Source: Betaproteobacteria bacterium (lineage in GTDB: Bacteria > Pseudomonadota > Gammaproteobacteria > Burkholderiales > Burkholderiaceae_C). From it: a stretch of 10,912 bases of DNA. A model generated the notes under the pieces. The model was given only the letters and a program-made list of their open reading frames with translations, had not been told where the DNA came from and did no database searches. Within the stretch, counting starts at the first letter, position 1. Every line of letters begins with the position of its first letter. The position numbers were made by a program, and so were the translations under genes. Below, piece after piece: positions 6,526 to 10,912 of this stretch. The stretch is from the NCBI GenBank assembly GCA_009918225.1, contig RGEP01000039.1, forward strand, positions 1 through 10,912. The letters run 5' to 3'.

Positions 6526-7077
6526 TTAAATCGTTGCGGCCTCGCCCAGGTCGAACAACCTGCGCAGCAGCCGGGTGGGCCATTGCCGCAAGGCGGCGTT
6601 GTAGACCTTGGCGGCCTCGTTGTAGAGCTGTCGCCCAAAGCGCAGCTTGCGCTCAGCTTCGCTGATGCCCGCCAAGCGTTCCAGCATGCCGGGCGACAAG
6701 CGCAGGGCCGGGTCGTGTTCCACCTCGGCGATCACCGCCGACAGCGCAGCCTGCAGGCCCACCTCAGCCACCGCCACACGCTTGGGGTGGTCCACATCGG
6801 TGGGCTTGTGCAGCAGGGCTTCCGATGCGGCCAGGATGGCGCTGCTGGCCTCGTCCACCGCCTGCAGGGTGCCGGCCTCCAAAGACGGGTGCTCCACGGG
6901 GCGCAGCAGGGTCAGCAGGCCGGCAATCAATTCATCGCGGCGCTGCACCGCTTCTTCGATCAGTTGGGCCGCCTTGCCGATCTCGTTGCGCAGGCGCTGC
7001 AGGCGGTTGTAGGCGCCCAGCGTCCAGCAAAACAGCACCGCGGCGATGCCCAACATGGTCCACTGAACCGAATCCAT
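6526..7077 (-). CDS. LemA-family membrane-anchored protein (183 aa)
   Basis: Small protein of the LemA family; the biochemical role of the family is not settled. One N-terminal membrane helix (about residues 6-22) is followed by the family start YNRLQRLRNEIGKAAQLIEE (23-42) and QRRDELIAGLL (45-55), and the family end is clear: ERLAGISEAERKLRFGRQLY (133-152), then NEAAKVYNAALRQWPTRLL. The middle is mostly alpha-helical in character. The N-terminal anchor suggests an envelope protein with a long helical domain outside the membrane plane. ATG at 7077 follows the queC stop by 9 nt, so it is probably the last gene of the topB-AEC-proA-queC run. The usual LemA partner (TPM-domain protein) is not in this window. 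It differs from typical LemA in replacing the AWSQIDVQL region with GKAAQLIEE, so it may be a divergent branch. Confidence 0.8.
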   Translation of the reverse strand: MDSVQWTMLGIAAVLFCWTLGAYNRLQRLRNEIGKAAQLIEEAVQRRDELIAGLLTLLRPVEHPSLEAGTLQAVDEASSAILAASEALLHKPTDVDHPKRVAVAEVGLQAALSAVIAEVEHDPALRLSPGMLERLAGISEAERKLRFGRQLYNEAAKVYNAALRQWPTRLLRRLFDLGEAATI

Positions 7078-7086
7078 GGGCCGTGC

Positions 7087-7830
7087 TCAGCCGGCTCGGG
7101 TGGCCGTGGCCGCTTCAAAGCGTTGCCAGCCCTGTGCGCGAAGCTCACAGGCTGGACAGTGCCCGCAGCCACGGCCCCAGGCGTGCTTCACATCGCGCAC
7201 GCCCAGGTAACAGGTGTGGGTGTGCTCCAGGATGATGGCCTGCAAGGCCGGCCCACCCAAGGCCGCACTCAGTTCCCAGGTCTGCGCCTTGTCAATGAAC
7301 ATCAAGGGCGTTTCTACGGTCATGGGGCTGTCCAGCCCCAGGCTCAGCGCCACCTGCAGGGCCTTGAGCGTGTTGTCGCGGCAATCGGGGTAGCCCGAAT
7401 AATCGGTTTCGCACATGCCCCCCACCAACACACTGGCCCCGCGGCGGTAGGCCACCACGGCCGCCAGGTTCAGGAACAACAGGTTGCGCCCGGGCACAAA
7501 GGTGTTGGGCAGACCGTTGGCCTGCATCTCGATGGCGCGCTCCTGGGTCAAGGCGGTTTGGCTGATCTGGCCCAAAAGGGCCAGGTCCAACAGGTGGTCT
7601 TCGCCCAAGCGCTGGCCCCAGTCAGGAAAGGCCTCGGCCATGGCCGAGCGCACCACCGAACGGCAGTCGAGTTCGACGCGGTGGCGCTGGCCATAGTCGA
7701 AGCCGATGGTCTCCACTCGCGCATAGCGCTGCAGGGCCCAGGCCAGGCACACGGTGGAGTCTTGACCGCCGGAAAACAGCACCAGGGCGGTACGGGGGTC
7801 AGCCGAGGACGTCTGAGCGTGGGCTTGCAT
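7087..7830 (-). CDS. queC: QueC, 7-cyano-7-deazaguanine (preQ0) synthase (247 aa)
   Basis: Cytoplasmic ATP-dependent enzyme converting 7-carboxy-7-deazaguanine and ammonia to preQ0, the precursor of queuosine in tRNA wobble positions. The PP-loop ATP-binding motif SGGQDST is at residues 20-26; FDYGQRH (44-50), FVPGRNLLFL (111-120) and ETDYSGYPDCR (141-151) are typical. The C-terminal zinc site has C207, C222, C225 and C228 (GCGHCPACELR). The first two cysteines are 14 residues apart rather than 8 as in E. coli, a spacing I recall from related betaproteobacteria. ATG at 7830 lies 18 nt after the native proA stop; the Shine-Dalgarno is weak. The frame break in proA just upstream could reduce translational coupling but does not touch this gene. 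Confidence 0.95.
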   Translation of the reverse strand: MQAHAQTSSADPRTALVLFSGGQDSTVCLAWALQRYARVETIGFDYGQRHRVELDCRSVVRSAMAEAFPDWGQRLGEDHLLDLALLGQISQTALTQERAIEMQANGLPNTFVPGRNLLFLNLAAVVAYRRGASVLVGGMCETDYSGYPDCRDNTLKALQVALSLGLDSPMTVETPLMFIDKAQTWELSAALGGPALQAIILEHTHTCYLGVRDVKHAWGRGCGHCPACELRAQGWQRFEAATATRAG

Positions 7831-7848
7831 CGTTGCTGGCGGGCTGCT

Positions 7849-9067
7849 TCAGGTCCGCACTTCGCCTTGGCCCAGCACCACCCACTTCATCGATGTCAGG
7901 CCTTCCAGGCCCACCGGGCCCCGCGCATGGAACTTGTCGGTGGAGATGCCGATCTCGGCGCCCAAGCCGTATTCAAAGCCGTCTGCAAAGCGGGTGCTGG
8001 CGTTGACCATCACGCTGGCCGAGTCCACTTCCCGCAGGAAGCGCATGGCGTGCCTCGTCCAGGCTGTGCACCACCTTCACGCTGACGATGGGCGCGAGGT
8101 ACTCCTCGCTCCAATCTTGCTCGGTGGCCGGCCGCACCTGAGCACCGGCCACGGGCCCCAGCAGGGCGGCGGCGGCCGAGTCGCAGCGCATCTCCACGCC
8201 TTTGGCGGCAAACACCTCCCCGATGCGGGGCAAGAAGGCTGTGGCCTGCGCCACATGCACCAGCAGGGATTCGGTGGCGTTGCAGGGGCTGTACTTTTGC
8301 GTCTTGGCGTTGTCGGTGACCCGCACGGCCAGGTCCAGGTCGACCTGCGCGTCGATGTAGGTGTGGCAGTTGCCGTCCAGGTGCTTGATGACGGGCACCC
8401 GGGCTTCCGCGCTGATGCGCTCAATCAGCCCCTTGCCGCCGCGCGGGATGATGACGTCCACAAACTCCGGCATGGCAATCAAGCGGCCCACGGCGGCACG
8501 GTCGGTGGTCTCCACCAGTTGCACCGCTTCGGCGGGCAGGCCTGCGCCCTGCAAGGCGGCTTGTATGCAGCGCCACAGGGCCAGGTTGGAGTGAAGGGCT
8601 TCCGAGCCGCCGCGCAGGATGCAGGCATTGCCGCTCTTGATGGCCAGGCTGGCCGCCTCAATGGTCACGTTGGGGCGGCTTTCGTAGACCATGCCGAACA
8701 CGCCCAGGGGAACCCGCATCTGCCCCACGCTGATGCCCGAAGGCCGGCGCTTGACGCCGGTGATCTCGCCAATGGGGTCGGGCATGGCGGCGAGCTGCTC
8801 GCAGCCTTGGGCCACGGTTTCGATGGTGGCCGCGTTGAGGCGCAGGCGGTCCACCATCGGCGCGGCCAGCCCAGCCGCTTGCGCGGCCTGAATGTCGCGC
8901 GCATTGGCAGCCTGCAGGGCCGGGGCCTGCTCCCGCAGCTGCGTGGCCAGTGCACGCAGCGCCGCTTCCTTCTCAGCGGTTTGCGCCCGAGCCATGCGCT
9001 GGGCGGCCTGCCGCGCGGCGCGGCCCAGGCCCGTCATGTACACGGCAATGTCGGCAGGGGCGTTCAT
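7849..9067 (-). pseudogene. proA: proA (gamma-glutamyl phosphate reductase) with deletion and frameshift
   Basis: ProA reduces gamma-glutamyl phosphate to glutamate semialdehyde in proline synthesis. From ATG 9067 the first 339 codons are normal ProA, with IKSGNACILRGGSEA (143-157), catalytic Cys262 in SPCNATES and SEEYLAPIVSV (320-330). Right after HSLDEA, near 8052, the frame becomes nonsense and stops at 7973. The last about 65 residues (MRFLREVDSASVMVNASTRF through GLGAEIGISTDKFHARG) are intact in another frame, 8046 to the TGA at 7849. Family members have about 22 residues (IAHI..YGS..HTDAI..) between these blocks; they are missing. The locus is 1219 nt, so a deletion of 3n+2 bp, about 68 bp, restores a product near 428 residues. 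The encoded 364-residue product lacks the C-terminal part of the fold and is very likely inactive. It has close neighbours on both sides (22 and 18 nt). An assembly gap is the alternative. Confidence 0.88.
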
Positions 9068-9089
9068 GCCGCCATTGTCGCGCAGGGCG

Positions 9090-10115
9090 CTACAGCATGC
9101 TCAAGACCTGCAGCCACATCGGGGCCAGGGCTGCAAAGGCGACGGTTCCCACCACGATGGTGGCCGTGGCCTGCGGCACCTGGGTTTGGTAGCGCTGGGC
9201 AAACAACAGGGCATTGCTGCCCGTGGGCAGCGAGGCCACCAGCACGATCACGGTCAGCGGCAGGCCTGAAAGTCCCAAGCCCCAGTGCGCCACCCCCAAC
9301 ACCGCCGCGGGCATCACCAGCATCTTGCCCACGGTGCAGGCCACGGCCAAGCGGGCATAGCCCTTGATGCCGTAGTGCGCCAAGGACAGGCCGATCATCA
9401 CCAGGCACAGCGGCACCACCCCAGAGGCCAAGAGCTGCAAGGCCTCGTCCATGGGTTGGGGCACGGGCAGGCCCAGCAGGTTCCAAGCCAAGCCGGCGAT
9501 CACCGGCAGGATCACCGGGTGGATCAGGGTGTTGCGCACCGTCTGGCGTACCGTTCCCCACAGATTGCCGCCCACCACCGCATGCCGCGCGCGGGCAATG
9601 TCCACTTCGGCCAGCACGGTGGCCACGGTGAGCAGCGTCAGCGCGTGCAGGCTGATGATGGCCACGTGTATCACCAGCCCCGCATCCCCAAACAAGGAGG
9701 CCACCAAGGGCAGGCCCACTTGGATGGTGTTGCCAAAGCTGCACATGATGCTGCGGGTGGCCGGCGTGGCCGCGTCCCGTTCATTGGGCTCCAAGCCGCT
9801 GGCCGAGCTTTCCGCACGTCCCACATGCCCCACACGTGCCTTGCGCTGCATCTGCCAGCGGCTGAAGGCGTAGACCACCAACACCCAGGCCGTGGTGGGG
9901 CCGAAGAAGGCCAAGAGGGTGGACCACGGCAGATGGGCCAGGTCGACCTTGGCCATGGCCCGAAACAGCAGGGCCGGGATCAGCAGGTAGAAGGCCAGCG
10001 TGGAGATGGCCTGCACCGGCTCAGGCCCTGGCATCAGCCGAGAGCGCCCGGCATACCAGCCCGCGCCCACCACGGCCACGAGCACCAGCAGCTTCAGAAA
10101 GATGTCGAGCGTCAC
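9090..10115 (-). CDS. AEC-family (auxin efflux carrier-like) transporter, GTG start (341 aa)
   Basis: Inner-membrane secondary transporter of the AEC family; bacterial members move organic anions such as malate or malonate, but the substrate here cannot be assigned. It has about ten hydrophobic segments in two halves, with a polar loop at about 88-120. Family motifs are the first-half LIPALLFRAM (45-54), FGNTIQVGLPL (127-137), the second-half PLCLVMIGLSL (235-245) and ASLPTGSNALLFAQRY (294-309), the re-entrant-type Pro/Asn segment of the fold. The start is GTG at 10115, whose GTGA overlaps the topB stop, so translation is probably coupled to topB. proA follows after 22 nt. No nearby gene explains the substrate. 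Confidence 0.88.
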   Translation of the reverse strand: MTLDIFLKLLVLVAVVGAGWYAGRSRLMPGPEPVQAISTLAFYLLIPALLFRAMAKVDLAHLPWSTLLAFFGPTTAWVLVVYAFSRWQMQRKARVGHVGRAESSASGLEPNERDAATPATRSIMCSFGNTIQVGLPLVASLFGDAGLVIHVAIISLHALTLLTVATVLAEVDIARARHAVVGGNLWGTVRQTVRNTLIHPVILPVIAGLAWNLLGLPVPQPMDEALQLLASGVVPLCLVMIGLSLAHYGIKGYARLAVACTVGKMLVMPAAVLGVAHWGLGLSGLPLTVIVLVASLPTGSNALLFAQRYQTQVPQATATIVVGTVAFAALAPMWLQVLSML

Positions 10116-10912
10116 GCGGACTTCTTGGCAGCGGCCTTCTTGGCGGGCGCGCGCGGGGCCCGGGGTTCAAACTCAAAGCCCACCTTGCCGGCCTTGGGGT
10201 CCCAGGCCAGAAAGGCCTTGAACTTGCGGCGCGTCTTGTTGGAGACGAAGTTTTCCAGCAGAGCCGTTTTGCCGGTGTTGAGCAGCCGCGTCATTTCTTC
10301 TGGCGCCACGGGCTGCTGCAGGATGATCTTGCCGCTCTTGAAGTCGCAGGTGGCCACGCCGGTGGTGTGTTCGCACACATAGGAGCTGCCATGCTCCACG
10401 ACGCGCCCCTTGCACTTGGGGCAGGCGCCCAGGCTCGTGTGGCCGCTGAAGTCCACCGCTTCCCCTTCGCCACCCTCCCCTTGCTCGGCCTCGCCGAAGT
10501 CGAACTCGAGCTTCCAGTTGCCGGCTTCTTCGTCGCGCACCAACTGCAGCTCGGCGGTAAAGGGCCAGCCGGCCTTGGAGCGAAATCCTTCGAGCGGGCC
10601 GATGCGCTTGTCGCGCAGGAAGGCCTCGGCCTCGGCCACTTCAAATGCGCGGCCAGCGGGTATCTTGGTGATGGAAAAGCCGCAGCCCTCGGACTGACCG
10701 TCCCGCCCCGTGCAGGCGTAGCGCCGGTAGTTCTCTTTGACCACGCCGGCACAGTTGGGGCAGGGCGTGGACAGGGTCACATAGTCGCCCGGAATCGTGT
10801 CTCGGTCGTACTCCTTGGCCTTCTTCACAATGCGCTCGGCCATCTGCGCGATCTCGGCCATGAAGGCATGGCGCGAAAGCTGCCCGTGCTCCATCTGCGC
10901 CAGCTGGTGCTC
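10112..10912 (-). CDS. topB: DNA topoisomerase III, C-terminal part (5' end outside window)
   Basis: C-terminal 266 residues of a type IA topoisomerase of the TopB class, which relaxes and decatenates DNA through single-strand passage. The frame is open to the window edge. The first visible residues, EHQLAQMEHGQLSRHAFM, match the end of the topoisomerase core; the active-site Tyr domain lies outside. Two zinc-ribbon-like modules follow. Numbered from the internal Met at 10894, the first has C45, C48, C61 and C71 and the second C158, C161, C174 and C183, each followed by a topoisomerase C-terminal repeat (LRDKRIGPLEGFRSK; LLNTGKTALLENFVSNKT). An acidic Glu/Gly linker separates them (about 134-146). 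The tail is rich in Lys/Ala/Pro (APAKKAAAKKSA), probably DNA-binding. Its TGA overlaps the GTG of the AEC transporter gene. TopB rather than TopA is inferred from the core-end sequence and module style. Confidence 0.87.
   Translation of the reverse strand, partial: EHQLAQMEHGQLSRHAFMAEIAQMAERIVKKAKEYDRDTIPGDYVTLSTPCPNCAGVVKENYRRYACTGRDGQSEGCGFSITKIPAGRAFEVAEAEAFLRDKRIGPLEGFRSKAGWPFTAELQLVRDEEAGNWKLEFDFGEAEQGEGGEGEAVDFSGHTSLGACPKCKGRVVEHGSSYVCEHTTGVATCDFKSGKIILQQPVAPEEMTRLLNTGKTALLENFVSNKTRRKFKAFLAWDPKAGKVGFEFEPRAPRAPAKKAAAKKSA

Noticed and set aside
7849..8046. 65-codon ORF as an independent small protein
   Set aside because: It is exactly the C-terminal end of ProA, shifted by the deletion.
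8040..8065. Programmed frameshift in proA
   Set aside because: No slippery heptamer is seen, and about 22 codons are missing as well, so frameshifting could not restore the protein.
6583..9367. Very long plus-strand open frames opposite queC, proA and the LemA gene
   Set aside because: Their translations are Gly/His/Gln/Arg-rich without recognisable domains and mirror the codon bias of well-identified minus-strand genes; they are antisense shadows in GC-rich DNA.
9285..10382. Long plus-strand frame opposite the AEC and topB genes
   Set aside because: His/Gln/Gly-rich shadow of two recognised genes, with no domain of its own.

Overview
The window is a GC-rich chromosomal segment from a betaproteobacterium, most likely order Burkholderiales and probably family Comamonadaceae. 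This rests on protein character (an NtrX-like regulator without a central ATPase, a BLUF remnant behind folE, the form of QueC and ProA) and on gene order rsmB - DUF4390 - ntrY - ntrX. It is an inference from recalled families; no search was run. Nothing looks like a prophage, IS element, CRISPR array, tRNA or rRNA.

Block 1 (1-5255, all minus strand; transcription runs right to left) is one tightly packed operon: rsmB (16S rRNA m5C methyltransferase), a DUF4390 protein with a Tat-like signal peptide and a probable TTG start overlapping the rsmB stop, an NtrY-type membrane histidine kinase, and its response regulator, cut by the window edge. Junctions are a 4-nt overlap, a 7-nt gap and a 5-nt gap, and the last two put a Shine-Dalgarno on the preceding stop codon. 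The regulator has an NtrX-type receiver and an NtrX-type Fis helix-turn-helix, but a low-complexity linker replaces the sigma54-activator AAA+ domain.

Block 2 (5256-6439, plus strand) is a 205-bp divergent intergenic region, an intact folE (GTP cyclohydrolase I), and a wrecked BLUF photoreceptor gene. Only the first dozen or so codons and about the last 57 codons of the BLUF gene survive, in different frames.

Block 3 (6526-10912, all minus) is a second packed run: topB (C-terminal part only), an AEC-family transporter with a GTG start in a 4-nt overlap with topB, proA, queC and a LemA-family gene. proA is broken: about 22 codons are missing near 8052 and the last about 65 codons are shifted out of frame.

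The genes mostly cover housekeeping: ribosome modification, pterin/7-deazapurine synthesis, proline synthesis and DNA topology, plus one envelope-sensing two-component system. I see no convincing new system. The points most worth a second look are the two independent deletion-type gene losses (BLUF and proA), the AAA+-less NtrX, and the exported DUF4390 protein locked into the NtrYX operon.
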